Assembly: GCA_041660865.1 (NCBI GenBank)
Contig: JBAZVO010000003.1
Coordinates: 62,001-126,000 of the forward strand
Direction of reading: 5' to 3'
Origin: 21-14-0-10-32-9 sp041660865
GTDB lineage: Archaea > Nanobdellota > Nanobdellia > Woesearchaeales > 21-14-0-10-32-9
Length of the DNA: 64,000 nt
Part shown: one piece after another, positions 63,985-64,000 of the stretch
Numbering within the stretch: position 1 is the first letter of the stretch
Layout of the letters: each line of letters opens with the position of its first letter
Position numbers and translations under genes: made by a program
Notes under the pieces: model-generated
Databases searched by the model: none
Told to the model about the DNA's origin: nothing
What the model saw: the letters and a program-made list of their open reading frames with translations, nothing else

Positions 63985-64000
63985 ATGATGTGTGGAGGCA
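63985..64000 (+). CDS. Start of a gene truncated by the window
   Basis: ATGATG at 63985 begins a frame reading M-M-C-G-G before the window ends. A TATA-like CATTTAAATATT (63962-63973) lies about 20 nt upstream, as in other leaderless genes here. Too little is visible to name a product. Confidence 0.4.

Overview
The window is about 64 kb of AT-rich, densely coded archaeal chromosome. Archaeal marks are an NMD3-like ribosome factor, Lrp/AsnC, TrmB, Bat-type and ArsR-like regulators, a Sec11-type signal peptidase, Ski2/Hel308-type helicase domains, and many TATA boxes about 25-30 nt before leaderless starts. Many predicted surface proteins are rich in N-x-S/T sequons, and several carry cysteine modules of a kind common in DPANN archaea. 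A DPANN archaeon, perhaps Woesearchaeota or Pacearchaeota, is the best guess; this is inference and no rRNA is present to test it.

Layout. 1-613 holds the 5' part of a minus-strand gene with two similar HTH motifs, preceded by three copies of one palindrome. 940-5568 has three surface/membrane proteins and a short AbrB-like gene missed by length cut-offs. 6067-10669 is a surface-protein locus led by a winged-helix regulator: two paralogous secreted proteins, an Ig-like secreted protein and a C-terminally anchored protein. 10782-17947 encodes Pcm, a complete SMC ATPase and a membrane-anchored subtilase with a large insertion in its catalytic domain. 18007-22998 holds regulators, a small LMW phosphatase-like protein, a bacterial-type GAPDH, a VapBC-like pair whose toxin has an in-frame stop, and an orphan P-loop ATPase. 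It also has a 177-bp foldback element with perfect 14-bp terminal inverted repeats and an 8-bp target duplication. 23039-30949 contains PEP synthase, a TPM/zinc-ribbon/LemA operon, a patatin-like lipase, a six-repeat cysteine-rich surface protein and a TM2 protein.

31034-41012 has PhoH2 with an eroded PIN site, a protein with a C-terminal J domain, an Lrp regulator, an AstE-like/GNAT pair, a flavodoxin-fold oxidoreductase, signal peptidase, NMD3 and a Hel308-like helicase lacking its first RecA domain. 41178-53754 has a Bat-type regulator beside an SSS symporter, an RNase D-like exonuclease, TerC, an MFS exporter, a MacB-like ABC system with a CARDB-like protein between ATPase and permease, a membrane protein/winged-helix pair and YgiQ. 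54122-56813 pairs S-adenosylhomocysteine hydrolase with a PfkB kinase, plausibly recycling adenosine. 56869-63790 holds a CMK-like kinase coupled to a HemW-like radical SAM protein, two TrmB-family regulators each divergent from a neighbour across a shared palindrome, an AlaE-like exporter, tRNA-Glu(CTC) with two tRNA-3'-end fragments downstream, and a class I glutamine amidotransferase.

The signals most worth follow-up are the foldback element, the split helicase, the stop codon in the PIN toxin, the tRNA-Glu end repeats, the twin TrmB divergons and a covarying hairpin shared upstream of the last two genes. No CRISPR array, rRNA, integrase or transposase gene was seen. All functions are read from motifs without database searches.
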